A stretch of 64,000 bases of DNA, taken from positions 1 through 64,000 of the forward strand of contig CAIZFE010000081.1 in the NCBI GenBank assembly GCA_903932145.1, written 5' to 3'. How positions within the stretch are numbered: the stretch's first letter is position 1; every line of letters begins with the position of its first letter. Below are positions 53,375-63,745 of the stretch, one piece after another. Under the pieces are notes generated by a model. The model did not search any database. It was not told the DNA's origin and saw only the letters and a program-made list of their open reading frames with translations. Position numbers and translations under genes: made by a program. The DNA is from an uncultured Rhodopila sp. Lineage in GTDB: Bacteria > Pseudomonadota > Alphaproteobacteria > Acetobacterales > Acetobacteraceae.

Positions 53375-54961
53375 ATGCCCAAGGTATTGATCAGCGACAA
53401 GCTGTCGCCGGCTGCTGTCGAGATTTTTCGCAATCGCGGGATCGAAGTCGATCTGAAACCCGGTCTGACCCCGGCCGAACTGCGCGCCATTATCGGCGAG
53501 TATGACGGGCTCGCCATCCGCTCCGCCACCAAAGTAACGAAAGAGTTGCTGGACGTCGCGCCACGCCTGAAAGTCGTCGGCCGAGCCGGCATCGGTGTCG
53601 ATAACGTCGATGTCCGGTCCGCCACCGCGCGCGGCGTCGTCGTGATGAACACGCCGCACGGCAACACCATCACCACCGCCGAACATGCCATCGCCATGAT
53701 GTTCGCCCTGGCCCGCCAGATACCGGAGGCGTCCACCTCCACCAAAGCCGGGAAATGGGAAAAGAACCGTTTCATGGGCGTGGAACTGACCGCAAAGACG
53801 CTGGGTTTGATCGGTTGCGGCAACATCGGTTCGATCGTCGCCGATCGCGCGGTCGGCCTGAGAATGCGTGTCCTCGCTTACGATCCGTACCTGTCCGAGA
53901 AGAAGGCGCTCGAACTCGGCGTTGAGAAAGCCGACCTCGACACCGTGCTGGCCCGCGCCGACTTCATTACCATCCACACGCCGCTGACCGACGCGACTAA
54001 AAATATCCTGTCGCGGGAGGCCCTGGCGAAGACGAAAAAGGGCGTCCGAATCATCAACTGCGCCCGTGGCGGTCTGATCGACGAAGCCGCGCTGGCCGAT
54101 GCCATCAAATCCGGCCACGTCGCCGGCGCCGCATTGGATGTGTTCGAAACCGAACCGGCCACCGACTCGCCGTTGTTCGGCCTGGAAAACGTTGTCTGCA
54201 CCCCGCATTTGGGTGCCGCCACGGCGGAAGCGCAGGAAAACGTCGCCCTGCATGTCGCCGAACAAATGAGCGACTTCTTGCTGACCGGCGCGGTGACCAA
54301 TGCGATCAACATGGCATCGGTCTCCGCCGAGGATGCGCCGCGCCTGAAGCCCTACCTCGAACTCTGCCGCCTGCTCGGAGCCTTCGCCGGCCAACTGACC
54401 CAGGCGCGCGAGGGCGCGATCAGCAAGGTCTCGATCGAATATGAAGGGCAGGTCGCCGCCCTGAATCATCGTCCGCTGACCGCCGCCATGCTGGCCGGAC
54501 TGATGTCGCCGTTGATGGAAGGCATCAACATGGTCAACGCCTCGGTCGCCGCGCGCGATCACGGCATCGACGTGTCCGAAACGGTGCATGATCGTCCCAC
54601 CGAATACCTGACGCTGGTGCGGGTGACGGTGGAGACCGATGGTCTGACCCGTTCCGTCTCCGGGACGTTGTTCGCCGGGTCGCGGCCGCGCATTGTCGAG
54701 ATCAAGGGCATCCGGATCGAGGCCGATTTCGCGCCGCACATGCTGTACGTAACCAACCAGGACAAGCCCGGCTTCATCGGCCGGTTCGGTGCCACGCTCG
54801 CGGGTGCCGGAATCAATATCGCCACGTTCCACCTCGGTCGAGCCGACCAGGGCGGCGACGCGATTTGCCTGGTGTCGGTCGATGAACCGGTCCCGGAGGA
54901 GGTTCTCGCGATGGTCCGCACCTTGCCGCTGGTGGTTCAGGCGACCGGATTGGCATTCTAG
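53375..54961 (+). CDS. serA: D-3-phosphoglycerate dehydrogenase
   Basis: A 528-aa long-form SerA. N-terminal MPKVLISDKLSPAAVEIFRN, NAD-binding LIGCGNIGSIVADRAVGLRM, the catalytic set ARGGLIDEAALADA and CTPHLGAATAEAQEN, an intervening ASB domain (about 320-450) and a C-terminal ACT domain (YVTNQDKPGFIGRFGATLAG). It catalyses the first committed step of serine synthesis and is usually inhibited by serine through the ACT domain. Second gene of the serC-serA operon. Confidence 0.96.
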   Translation: MPKVLISDKLSPAAVEIFRNRGIEVDLKPGLTPAELRAIIGEYDGLAIRSATKVTKELLDVAPRLKVVGRAGIGVDNVDVRSATARGVVVMNTPHGNTITTAEHAIAMMFALARQIPEASTSTKAGKWEKNRFMGVELTAKTLGLIGCGNIGSIVADRAVGLRMRVLAYDPYLSEKKALELGVEKADLDTVLARADFITIHTPLTDATKNILSREALAKTKKGVRIINCARGGLIDEAALADAIKSGHVAGAALDVFETEPATDSPLFGLENVVCTPHLGAATAEAQENVALHVAEQMSDFLLTGAVTNAINMASVSAEDAPRLKPYLELCRLLGAFAGQLTQAREGAISKVSIEYEGQVAALNHRPLTAAMLAGLMSPLMEGINMVNASVAARDHGIDVSETVHDRPTEYLTLVRVTVETDGLTRSVSGTLFAGSRPRIVEIKGIRIEADFAPHMLYVTNQDKPGFIGRFGATLAGAGINIATFHLGRADQGGDAICLVSVDEPVPEEVLAMVRTLPLVVQATGLAF

Positions 54962-54971
54962 TCAAACGCCA

Positions 54972-55002
54972 GGCCGTGCCCCGAGCTTCGGGACGCACGG
55001 CC
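54972..55002 (+). terminator. Hairpin after serA
   Basis: GGCCGTGC (54972-54979) pairs with GCACGGCC (54995-55002), with an inner CCCGA-GCTT-CGGG stem. It lies 11 bp after the serA stop. No T-run follows, so termination may need Rho. Confidence 0.45.
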
Positions 55003-55118
55003 CGGGCGGCATCCTCAGGGCGCCCCCTCGTACCGCTCGAACACCAAAATACCGCGAACCGCGCCGCCGTTTGCATCCGGCGCCGGCCGACCTTTCAAAG
55101 TTTTGATATCACGTTATC

Positions 55119-58100
55119 GTGAATATAGGTGCGTCGGACCGATTTCGGTCGTGCGCGCCCAAAAAACGTGATCTCTGTCTGAATTACAGCGAAAAAAAGC
55201 GTTCGCACCGAACGCACCAGGTTTTAACTTTGAAAAGTTTGCTAACCCGGCTCGTGCTCGTGGTGGTGGCCGCCCTGGCCCCGACCATGGTTTTCCATGT
55301 CTACACCGCCAATCAGGCACACAACGTCCGCCAGCAACTGGTCAAGGACGAATCGCTGCGTCTGATGTACCTCGTCAACGCCGAACAGCAGCGCATTCTC
55401 GAAGGCGCCGCTCAGGTTCTGGACACTGTGAGTGTCGCCCTGGCGGTGCAGGGCAATCAACCCGAGTTCTGCCAGCGTCTGCTCAAGGACCTCCTGGTCC
55501 GCGAGCCGCGTTACGGCAATGCCGGCGTCATCGGTCTGGATGGACGCCTCGGTTGTTCGGCCGATCCGAACGGCAGTGGAGTCGATCTGTCCGACCGGGC
55601 CTATTTTCAGGACGTGCTGCGAACCGGGGGTCTTGTCGTCGGTGAGTATATGGTCGGGCGCGTGCTACACACACCGGCTTTCGTGATCGCTCAGCCGCTC
55701 CGTAATGGCGAAGGAACGATCACCGGCGTCCTTGAAATCTCCCTCACCCTGGTATGGTTCGGTCAGCAGCTTGACCAAATTCCGTTGCCGGACGGCGCGG
55801 TCGCGCTCATCGCCGATCGTGATGGAACGGTGCTGGCTCGCCGGCCCGACGGGGCACGGTATGTCGGCAAGCCGATACCCGGGGGACAATCGTCCCCTGC
55901 TTCAAGGAACTCAGACCGGGGTCAGTCTGGTGCGCGACCTGGACGGTCGCCTGATGAGTATAGCTTATGCGCCCCCGGGGTACAGCCCGACCGGCCTGGC
56001 GGTTGGGGTTGGTGTAGACCCCGACACCGCCTTCGCGGTCGTCGCCCGCGCCGACCGCATCGGTCTGCTGCTGGTGGTCGCCGGCGGCATCCTGGCGCTG
56101 GCGCTGACCGCTTTACTCGGAAACCACCTGATACGCCGTCCCGCCCTCCAATTGCTGCAAGCGGCCGCCCGATGGCGCAAAGGCGCGCTGGCAACCCGCA
56201 CCAACCTGGCCGGGGACGCCAGCGAATTCGGGCAAATCGGTGCGGCACTCGACGAGATGGCGGCGGCGTTGGAGCGTCGTGAACGGGCGGTGCAAACAGC
56301 GTTAGAGAGTACCACGGACGCCGTGATCGTTGTCGATCACGCCTGGCACGTCACCTACATCAACCGGCACGCGCGGCTGCTGACAGGCGGCGGCGATCTG
56401 GTGGGGCAATCGTTCTGGGGCGCGTTTCCCGACCTGGAACGGGGCGAATTCGCGACAATCTGCGATAACGCCCGGGACAGCGGTCTGCCGGCGAAGATCG
56501 AGACGGTCTGCGGCATCGGGAACTGGCTCTTCGAAACCAGCGTCTTTCCGTCGGATGCAGGTCTGACGCTCTACATGCGTGATGTCACGGAAGAACACCG
56601 CATTGCCACCGCGCTCCATGAAAGCGAGATCCGGCTGGAACTCGCGCGTGACGCCGTGGGTGTTGGCGTTTGGAATACAGACCTTGAAAACCGGGAGTCT
56701 GACTGGTCCGATCACAAGTGGCATCTGCATGGTTTGGAGCCACGACCGGCCGGCGCCCATGTCGAAACCTGGCGAGCAACGATCCATCCCGACGATCGGG
56801 ACCGCATGGACGCTGAAATAACGGCCTCGTTGACACGGGCGGACTATCCTTACCTCACCGAACATCGCGTGGTTTGGCCGGACCGAACGGTGCATTGGTT
56901 GCTGACATGCGGCACTGTCGTTCGCGATAAATCCGGTAAAGCGGTTCGCATTGTCGGGATCACCATGGATGTGACGGCAACCCGGAAAGCGGAAGCCGCT
57001 CTGCGGGAAAGCGAAGCGTGGTTGCAGCTTGCGCGGGAGGCTGCCGGTTTTGGCGTTTGGGACCGTGACGTGGCGCGCGACACGATGGTCTGGTCAGTCG
57101 AGTTATGGCGCCTGCACGGACGGGAGCCCCGGGCGGATGCGCCGGATAACGACACATGGAGGTCGTGGATCCATCCCGATGATCGCGGCCGCGTGGATGC
57201 CGCGAGTTTGGCCGCCCTCGGCAATCCCTTCGACCAATTTAAGTGCGAATACCGCGTTGTCTGGCCGAATGGCGCCGTTCGATGGCTGGAAGCCAGGTCG
57301 ATTATCAGCCGTGATCCCCGCGGCGAGCCCGTCCGCATCGTCGGTGTGGCGTTCGACGTGACGGAAAAACGCGAAAACGAAGCCGTGTTGCGCCGCCTGA
57401 GCAGCGAACTGGAACAGCGGGTGCGGGAAGAGGTTGTCGCGCGTGAAGCGGCCCAAACCCGGGCAACGCAGGCGGAACGGGTCCAGGCGCTGGGACAATT
57501 GGCCGGCGGCATCGCGCACGATTTCAACAACATTCTGCAATCGGTTTCCGGGGCGATGACAATGATCGCGCGCCGGCGCGGCGATGAAACCGCCGTTCTG
57601 CGGTTGATCCGGCTCGCGGACGAAGCCATCGATCGCGGCGCGTCGATTACTCGCCGGTTGCTGACGTTCGGGCGTCGCGGTGACCTGCATGTCGAGGCGG
57701 TGGATGTGCTGACGCTGCTGAACGGATTGCAGGAAATGTTGATCCACACCCTGGGCGCCAACATTGAGGTGACTGTGAGTTCGGCCATCCATCTGCCGCC
57801 AATCATGGCCGACAAGCGCCAGCTTGAGGCAGTTTTGGTCAATTTAGCAACGAATGCGCGCGACGCGATGACTGGCGGCGGCCGGCTGCTTCTCGCCGTC
57901 GAAGCCGAGATCGTGTCACCGGCGGGACCGCCGCATCCGGCGGGGATCGAACCGGGGGCCTACGTTCGACTGAGCGTGTCCGACACCGGCGCCGGTATGG
58001 ATGCGGAGACCCTGGCGCGGGCGCGCGAACCGTTCTTCACCACCAAGAAACTCGGTGCCGGCACCGGTCTCGGCCTCGCGATGGCGCAGAATTTCGTGGA

Positions 58101-58653
58101 ACAATCCCGGGGTGCGCTCGGGCTGGAAAGCCGTCAGGGTGAGGGTACCACGGTTACTCTTTGGCTCCCTCAAGCCGAAACCGCACCGGCGCTGCAGACA
58201 TTGGATCCGGCCAGGACCCGGATCATGGGGCCGGCCACGCGGCCCCGCGTGCTGGTGGTCGACGACGAAGCGATGATCCGTGAGGTGATCGCCGATTATC
58301 TCACCGACGGCGGTTATTCTGTGTTGGTTGCCGCCAATGGCGCGGAGGCACTGGTGTTGCTGGCGACGGAATCGGCGGTGGACGCGCTGATCACCGATCT
58401 GTCGATGCCGGGCATGGACGGTCTCGCGGTCATTCGAAGCGCCCGAGAGCGCTATCCGGCGCTGCCGGCGATCCTCCTGACGGGGTATGCCGGGGATGAT
58501 GCTGCCCTCGCGCTGGGGCGTTCGATCGGCGGGGCGGTTGCGTTGCTGCGGAAACCGATCAGCGACGTGCAGCTTCTCGACTGCCTGGGGGCGATGCTGG
58601 CGGTTGGCGGCGACGATGCACGTCCTATCGTGGACGTTGCCGTCGCTGATTGA
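55119..58653 (+). CDS. Hybrid sensor histidine kinase, interrupted by a one-base frameshift
   Basis: Together about 1,177 codons. The first frame gives an N-terminal helix ([20 protein letters not shown]) and a periplasmic Cache-like domain ending YVGKPIPG. The rest, in the +1 frame, gives the end of that domain, a second helix ([20 protein letters not shown]), three PAS domains, HisKA ([20 protein letters not shown]), HATPase ([12 protein letters not shown]) and a receiver with Asp in [14 protein letters not shown]. The frames join at a GGGGG run (55881-55885); with four G the protein would be continuous ([15 protein letters not shown]). The start is uncertain (GTG 55119 or TTG 55227). Paralogue of 42025-44289. 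It could be a pseudogene, a sequencing error or a phase-variable gene. Confidence 0.8.
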
Positions 58654-58724
58654 CCGGCCGGATTGCTGGTCCGGTTGGCGGCAAAAGAGCTTACGTATCT
58701 ATAGCTTTTTGGGTATAAACGGTA

Positions 58725-59048
58725 ATGGATTGGACCGTTGTTTTACAAAATGAGGTCGTGCGGGCTGAATACGCCGCGCTCCCGTTGGATATGCAGGCAC
58801 GGTTCAACCGGATCGCTCAACTGATCGAAACTCAAGGCCTTGAGCATGTGCGGGAACCGCATGTCAAACATCTTGAGGATCGACTATGGGAAATTCGGAT
58901 GACCGGCCGCGATGGGATTGCTCGGGCGATCTATGTGACGGCAAGCGGCAAGCGTGTGGTGGTGGTTCGCATTTTCGTCAAGAAAACACAGAAAACCCCG
59001 CGCGCGGAACTTGAGTTAGCCCGTGCACGCGCGAAGGAGGCAATATGA
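58725..59048 (+). CDS. higB: HigB-like (RelE superfamily, Gp49) toxin
   Basis: A 107-aa protein of the phage-derived Gp49/HigB group: LPLDMQARFNRIAQLIETQG, then HVKHLEDRLWEIRMTGRDGI, AIYVTASGKRVVVVRIFVKK and a basic C-terminus. The family cleaves mRNA on the ribosome. A TATAAA at 58714-58719, 17 bases after TTACGT, would start transcription at about the ATG, so the mRNA may be nearly leaderless; no ribosome site is visible. ATGA overlap with the antitoxin. The toxin-first order is usual for HigBA. Confidence 0.88.
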   Translation: MDWTVVLQNEVVRAEYAALPLDMQARFNRIAQLIETQGLEHVREPHVKHLEDRLWEIRMTGRDGIARAIYVTASGKRVVVVRIFVKKTQKTPRAELELARARAKEAI

Positions 59049-59341
59049 CCACGATTCTGGTTTCCGATCTGCATAAAGCCGCGATGCAAGATCCTGCTTA
59101 TCGCAAGGAATGGGATGCGCTTGAGGAGGAGTTCACCCTCGCCCAAACCATGATTAACGTGCGGGCTGAAGCCGGCTTGACTCAAGAGCAACTGGCCCAG
59201 CGCATGCAAACCACCCAAGCGGTGATTGCGCGGCTTGAAAGTGGCCGGGTCAAACCATCGACGCGCACCCTTCAACGATTGGCCGCGGCAACCGGCCATC
59301 GTCTGCGGATCAGTTTCGAGTCCCTCCCTGCCGTCGTGTAG
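59045..59341 (+). CDS. higA: HigA-like XRE-family antitoxin
   Basis: A 98-aa protein with a helix-turn-helix in MINVRAEAGLTQEQLAQRMQ then TTQAVIARLESGRVKPSTRT, preceded by an N-terminal region that likely wraps the toxin (YRKEWDALEEEFTLAQ). It would neutralise the preceding toxin and autoregulate the pair. Confidence 0.88.
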   Translation: MTTILVSDLHKAAMQDPAYRKEWDALEEEFTLAQTMINVRAEAGLTQEQLAQRMQTTQAVIARLESGRVKPSTRTLQRLAAATGHRLRISFESLPAVV

Positions 59342-59499
59342 TCGCACCGTTTCATTGCCGTACCATATCGTGAAGGCGGCGCGGACCGAACCGCCTCCCG
59401 TTCCTTCATGCGATGGGTGACAGGTCAGACGTTCGCCAATCTGGTCAACGGCAAGGCGGTGACATAAGCAAGTTGCTGACCGGCTTACCAATTTCCTGG

Positions 59500-59527
59500 T
59501 TGACACCCTGGCCGCGGCCTTTATAAG
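59500..59527 (+). promoter_or_regulatory. Sigma70-type promoter of rplU
   Basis: TTGACA (59500-59505) and TATAAG (59522-59527) are separated by 16 bases and lie 70 bp before the rplU start. Both hexamers are near consensus. The leader contains a small GCCGGG/CCCGGC hairpin (about 59541-59562). Confidence 0.75.
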
Positions 59528-59596
59528 GCGCGCTTCCGGTCGCCGGGGTGTCTTTCGCCCGGCTGACCCATTTGTAGTGTCTGGAAAGTTTGATCT

Positions 59597-59980
59597 ATGT
59601 TCGCTGTCATCCGCACAGGCGGAAAACAGTACCGCGTTAGCCCTAACACGGTCCTGAAAGTCGAGAAGCTGGAAGCCGAAGCCGGCGGCACCATCACGTT
59701 CAATGACGTGCTGGCCGTAGGCGTCGAAGGCAACCTGACCATTGGCTCCCCGCTGGTGATCGATGCGTCCGTGACCGCGACCGTGATCGCGCAGGATCGC
59801 CTCGACAAGGTTATCATCTTCAAGAAGCGCCGCCGGCAGAACAGCCGCCGCCGCAACGGCCATCGCCAGCATGTCACCGTGCTGCGCATCGCCGGCATCA
59901 ACGCCAACGGCCAGACCTACACGGCTCCGGCCGCCGTTGCTGCCGCCCCCGTCGAAACCGTCGCAGAAACGCAGGAGTAA
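59597..59980 (+). CDS. rplU: 50S ribosomal protein L21
   Basis: A 127-aa L21 protein starting [20 protein letters not shown], with [20 protein letters not shown] for 23S rRNA binding and a C-terminal Ala/Val/Glu extension of about 25 residues found in some Alphaproteobacteria. First gene of rplU-rpmA, 6 bp before rpmA, behind a strong promoter. Confidence 0.97.
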   Translation: MFAVIRTGGKQYRVSPNTVLKVEKLEAEAGGTITFNDVLAVGVEGNLTIGSPLVIDASVTATVIAQDRLDKVIIFKKRRRQNSRRRNGHRQHVTVLRIAGINANGQTYTAPAAVAAAPVETVAETQE

Positions 59981-59986
59981 TCCGCA

Positions 59987-60274
59987 ATGGCACATAAAAA
60001 AGCAGGCGGTTCGTCCCGCAACGGTCGCGATACCGAAGGCCGCCGCCTTGGCATCAAGAAGTTCGGCGGCGAAGCCGTTGTCGCCGGCAATATCCTGATC
60101 CGTCAGCGCGGCACCAAGTGGTATCCCGGCACCCATGTCGGCATGGGCCGCGATCACACGATCTTCGCGCTCGTCGATGGCAACGTGAAGTTCACCCGCC
60201 GGTCGGAAGGCCGCGTGCACATTTCGGTTGAGCCTTATCCTGCCGAGGAGCCGATGCTGCTCGCTGCCGAGTAG
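59987..60274 (+). CDS. rpmA: 50S ribosomal protein L27
   Basis: A 95-aa L27: [60 protein letters not shown]. The N-terminus reaches the peptidyl-transferase centre. The canonical rplU-rpmA-obgE-proB order is preserved. Confidence 0.97.
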   Translation: MAHKKAGGSSRNGRDTEGRRLGIKKFGGEAVVAGNILIRQRGTKWYPGTHVGMGRDHTIFALVDGNVKFTRRSEGRVHISVEPYPAEEPMLLAAE

Positions 60275-60299
60275 TATCGACCCCATTGTAATATCTGCG

Positions 60300-60336
60300 C
60301 GGGGGTCGGTTTCCATACCGGCCCCCGTTCTGTTTT
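60300..60336 (+). terminator. Intrinsic terminator after rpmA
   Basis: An 11-bp stem CGGGGGTCGGT (60300-60310) with ACCGGCCCCCG (60317-60327), one G-U wobble and a 6-base loop, followed by TTCTGTTTT. It probably gives partial termination before obgE. Confidence 0.7.
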
Positions 60337-60347
60337 GGTGACACGTC

Positions 60348-61358
60348 ATGAAGTTCCTCGACCAGGCTAAGATCTACCTCCGCTCCGGCGACGGCGGCGA
60401 CGGGGTGGTCGCATTCCGGCGTGAGAAGTTCATGGAGTTCGGCGGACCCGACGGCGGCGACGGCGGCAAGGGCGGCGACATCATTTTCGTTGCCGAACGC
60501 AACCTGAATACGCTGATCGATTTCCGCTATACGCAGCATTTCCGCGGCCCCAAGGGCGGCAACGGATCGGGCGCCGACAAGACCGGCCATGGTGCCAAAG
60601 ATGTCGTGATCACCGTCCCCGTCGGCACCCAGATCTTTGCCGATGACCAGGAGACGATGCTCGCCGACATGGATTCTCCCGGCATGCGGCTGACGTTGCT
60701 GAATGGCGGCGATGGCGGCTTCGGCAATTCCCATTTCAAGACCTCCACCAATCGCGCCCCCCGTAAAGCCCTGCTCGGTTGGCCGGGTGAGGAGCGCTGG
60801 GTATGGCTGCGCCTGAAACTGATCGCCGATGCGGGCGTGGTCGGGCTGCCGAATGCCGGTAAATCCACGTTTCTGTCGGTCGTGTCCGCCGCGAAGCCGA
60901 AGATCGCCGACTATCCGTTTACCACGCTGCATCCCCAACTCGGCGTTATCCGCCTGTCCAACTCGGAAGAGTTCGTTCTGGCCGATATTCCCGGCCTGAT
61001 CGAGGGCGCCCACGAAGGCGCCGGCCTGGGTGATCGCTTCCTCGGCCATGTCGAACGCTGCGCCGTGTTGCTGCATCTGATCGATGGTGCGGCGGGAGAC
61101 TGCGTCAAAGCCTGGCGCACCGTGCGCGGCGAGATGGAGGCCTATGGCGGCGGATTGGCCGAAAAGCCCGAGATCATCGGCCTGAACAAATCCGACGCCA
61201 TGACACCGCGGGAAACCTCGTCCCGCATGGCGGCATTGAGGAAAGCGTCCGGTTGCCCGGTCTATCTGTTGTCCGGCGTCACCGGCCAGGGCGTGCCTGA
61301 ACTGCTGCGCGTCATGCAGAACACCATCACCACATCGAGGCAGGAGCACGCCGCGTGA
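60348..61358 (+). CDS. obgE: GTPase ObgE/CgtA
   Basis: A 336-aa Obg protein. Glycine-rich Obg fold ([40 protein letters not shown]), then a G domain with G1 [10 protein letters not shown]3 [14 protein letters not shown] and G4 NKSD. It acts in 50S maturation and the stringent response. No C-terminal OCT domain, as usual in this group. Its TGA overlaps the GTG of proB. Confidence 0.97.
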   Translation: MKFLDQAKIYLRSGDGGDGVVAFRREKFMEFGGPDGGDGGKGGDIIFVAERNLNTLIDFRYTQHFRGPKGGNGSGADKTGHGAKDVVITVPVGTQIFADDQETMLADMDSPGMRLTLLNGGDGGFGNSHFKTSTNRAPRKALLGWPGEERWVWLRLKLIADAGVVGLPNAGKSTFLSVVSAAKPKIADYPFTTLHPQLGVIRLSNSEEFVLADIPGLIEGAHEGAGLGDRFLGHVERCAVLLHLIDGAAGDCVKAWRTVRGEMEAYGGGLAEKPEIIGLNKSDAMTPRETSSRMAALRKASGCPVYLLSGVTGQGVPELLRVMQNTITTSRQEHAA

Positions 61359-62476
61359 CGCTGTCCCCATCAATCGGGGCGGCGCAACGGATTGTCGTGA
61401 AGATCGGCAGCGCGCTGGTGGTGGATGAGAAACAGGCCACGCCGCGTTCGGTGTGGCTGGATAGCGTCGCCGCCGATATCCAGATGCTGCGGGAACGCGG
61501 CACCGACGTGATCGTCGTGTCGTCGGGCGCCATCGCCCTGGCCCGCCGCACGCTGGGTCTGACGCAGAAACGACTGAAACTGGAAGAAAAGCAGGCTGCG
61601 GCGGCGGTCGGGCAAATCCGGCTGGCGCAAGCATGGAGTCAGGCGCTGTCCGCCCGCGACCTGACCGCCGCCCAATTGCTGCTGACCCTGGGTGACACCG
61701 AGGACCGCCGCCGGTACCTGAACGCCCGAGAAACGTTAAACACGTTACTGGCGTTGCGCTGCATTCCGGTGATCAACGAGAACGATACTGTCGCGACCAC
61801 GGAAATTCGCTTCGGCGACAACGACCGTTTGGCCGCCCGGGTGGCCGAGATGGTGCAGGCCGACCAACTGATCCTGCTGTCCGACATCGACGGCCTCTAC
61901 ACCGCCGATCCGCGCCGCGATCCGGGTGCCACGCATATTCCGGTCGTCGAAGCGCTGACGCCGGAGATCGAGGCGATGGGGGGCGAACCGCCTCCCGGTT
62001 ATTCCTCCGGCGGGATGCGGACAAAGCTGGTTGCCGCTCGGATTGCGACGCAAGCGGGGTGCGCCATGGCGATCGCCATCGGCAACGTGGAACGGCCGTT
62101 GCTGGCGCTGGAAAACGGTGCCCGTTGCACATGGTTCCTGCCGGCACCCGAGGGGCGGTCATCCCGGAAACGCTGGATTGGCGGGTCGTTGTCGCCGCAG
62201 GGCGTGCTGACGGTGGATGCCGGCGCGGCGAAAGCCCTGGCCGGCGGCCGGTCGTTGCTGCCGGCCGGCGTGCGAGCGGTCGATGGCGTGTTCGAGCGCG
62301 GCGATCCGGTCACCGTCGTCGGGCCGGACGGCGCGATCCTGGCACGCGGTTTGTCCGCCTACGCCAGTGTGGATGCGGAACGCATCGCCGGCCACCGGTC
62401 GGACAAGATCGAGGCGATTCTGGGTTGGCGTGGCCGTGACGAAATGATCCATCGGGATGATCTGGTGCTGGGGTAA
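61355..62476 (+). CDS. proB: Glutamate 5-kinase
   Basis: A 373-aa proline-synthesis kinase. Amino-acid-kinase domain with [58 protein letters not shown] and [15 protein letters not shown]-terminal PUA domain (about 280-365). It phosphorylates glutamate, with proline feedback at the kinase domain. The GTG start at 61355 overlaps the obgE stop. proA is not adjacent. Confidence 0.96.
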   Translation: MTLSPSIGAAQRIVVKIGSALVVDEKQATPRSVWLDSVAADIQMLRERGTDVIVVSSGAIALARRTLGLTQKRLKLEEKQAAAAVGQIRLAQAWSQALSARDLTAAQLLLTLGDTEDRRRYLNARETLNTLLALRCIPVINENDTVATTEIRFGDNDRLAARVAEMVQADQLILLSDIDGLYTADPRRDPGATHIPVVEALTPEIEAMGGEPPPGYSSGGMRTKLVAARIATQAGCAMAIAIGNVERPLLALENGARCTWFLPAPEGRSSRKRWIGGSLSPQGVLTVDAGAAKALAGGRSLLPAGVRAVDGVFERGDPVTVVGPDGAILARGLSAYASVDAERIAGHRSDKIEAILGWRGRDEMIHRDDLVLG

Positions 62477-62514
62477 TACTCGCGGCCGCTGGCCCCGGCT
62501 TTCGGCTCGTTATC

Positions 62515-62543
62515 CGTCATGGCCCGGCTTGTCCGGACCCGCT
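62515..62543 (+). repeat. Short intergenic repeat downstream of proB
   Basis: CCGTCATGGCCCGGCTTGTC followed by CGGACCCGC. It resembles the GTCATGGCCGGGC-type palindromic repeat that borders the element at 29560-29600. A diverged single copy. Confidence 0.45.
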
Positions 62544-62748
62544 CTGCCTTCATGGTGCCGCGAAAAGTGGCCGCGCAATGGCGGAATTGAATGGCAGTGC
62601 CTCAATGCCACAACGCTTGGTTTAAGACGTTACCCTGCGCCGGCACACGGCCTTGACGATCGGACTCGCTCCAGCCGCTATACGGTGGCGTTAACGCTCC
62701 GATTTTGTTATGGATTGTCGGAGATGCTTCAAATTTTGAGCGAAGGTC

Positions 62749-63093
62749 ATGGGTCGGGTCGCACAAACCCCGGAGGTTGAACGGGCCATTCGCCTGTTCG
62801 TGGACGCACTCCACAAGGAGTACGCGGTGGATGATGTGCGACTGTACGGCTCTCGCGCGCGTGGTGATTTCCGGCCGGACAGCGACGTCGATCTCGCCGT
62901 GGTGCTGCGCGGCAGCCGGTGCGATATCTGGGATACCGCCGTCGCCCTCGCTAACATCACCTTTGACGTGCTGACCGAAACAGGCATCGCGATATCGGCT
63001 TTGCCGCTGTGGCGCGACGATCTGGAACACCCGGAACAAGCGAAAAATCCCGCGCTGATAAGGAACATCCAGAAGGACGGAATTCGCCTGTGA
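62749..63093 (+). CDS. MNT-type nucleotidyltransferase (antitoxin-like)
   Basis: A 114-aa minimal nucleotidyltransferase. The catalytic core LYGSRARGDFRPDSDVDLAV shows the GSR and DxD motifs of the NTP_transf_2 family; a third acidic residue lies in ANITFDVLTE. In MNT/HEPN toxin-antitoxin pairs such enzymes neutralise the HEPN partner by AMPylation. The next gene encodes a HEPN protein and its GTG overlaps this stop. Confidence 0.85.
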   Translation: MGRVAQTPEVERAIRLFVDALHKEYAVDDVRLYGSRARGDFRPDSDVDLAVVLRGSRCDIWDTAVALANITFDVLTETGIAISALPLWRDDLEHPEQAKNPALIRNIQKDGIRL

Positions 63094-63494
63094 CTTTGGC
63101 TTTTTTGCAGAAAGCCGAAACAAACATCAAGAGCGCGCGCGTTTTACTCGGCCTTGGCGATACCGACGGTGCGTGTAGCCGAGCGTATTACGCTATGTAT
63201 GACGCGGCACGGGCGATGCTGATATGGGCAGGCATCGCGCCGGAGCGTGGCGCGTTCAGGTCGCACCAGGGTCTTCTCTCTGCATTCGGGTTACATCTTG
63301 TGAAGCCGGGACTATTCCCAACGGAACCGGGTCGGGCCATTCAACGTGTTCAGACCCTGCGTCAGGTGGCGGATTATGAAGCGACGCCAGTGCCGCTGGA
63401 AAAGGCTCTCCGAGCCGTGGGGGAGGCAGAAAACTTTGTGACGACTGCCGCGGCCCTGATGGCTACGCCCTATCGGAAACCGTCCTCTCCCTGA
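63090..63494 (+). CDS. HEPN-domain protein (UPF0332 type)
   Basis: A 134-aa helical HEPN protein: FLQKAETNIKSARVLLGLGD, then CSRAYYAMYDAARAMLIWAG, which is the UPF0332 hallmark, FRSHQGLLSAFGLHLVKPGL and LRQVADYEAT. It starts at GTG 63090 overlapping the nucleotidyltransferase stop, the usual MNT-HEPN layout. The classic HEPN RNase motif is not clear: R-X5-H can be read in RGAFRSH, but it falls in the segment that is normally KTHSG in this subfamily. Confidence 0.82.
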   Translation: MTLAFLQKAETNIKSARVLLGLGDTDGACSRAYYAMYDAARAMLIWAGIAPERGAFRSHQGLLSAFGLHLVKPGLFPTEPGRAIQRVQTLRQVADYEATPVPLEKALRAVGEAENFVTTAAALMATPYRKPSSP

Positions 63495-63745
63495 CAGGTA
63501 TCGCTGGCTCCTTCGACGGGTTGTTGGCCAGGCGGCATCGTAGGTGGGGCGGCAAACGTGCCAGGTTGATGCGTGCTGATATAAAAATTGCGATTGAGAT
63601 ATTAAGGAGCGTTGCAGCCGGCGTCCGGAACAAAACACCAGGGGCACCTCCGAACTGCGTGATTATCGGCATCAACCGGTCCTTGCCAGCACGCCGCGAA
63701 AGCGGCAACCATCGGCCGCACCGAACCAGACAAGGGGAAACGACC

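Noticed and set aside
58931-61634. Long minus-strand frames opposite higBA, rplU, rpmA and obgE
   Set aside because: They are antisense to conserved ribosomal and GTPase genes and have no ribosome sites.
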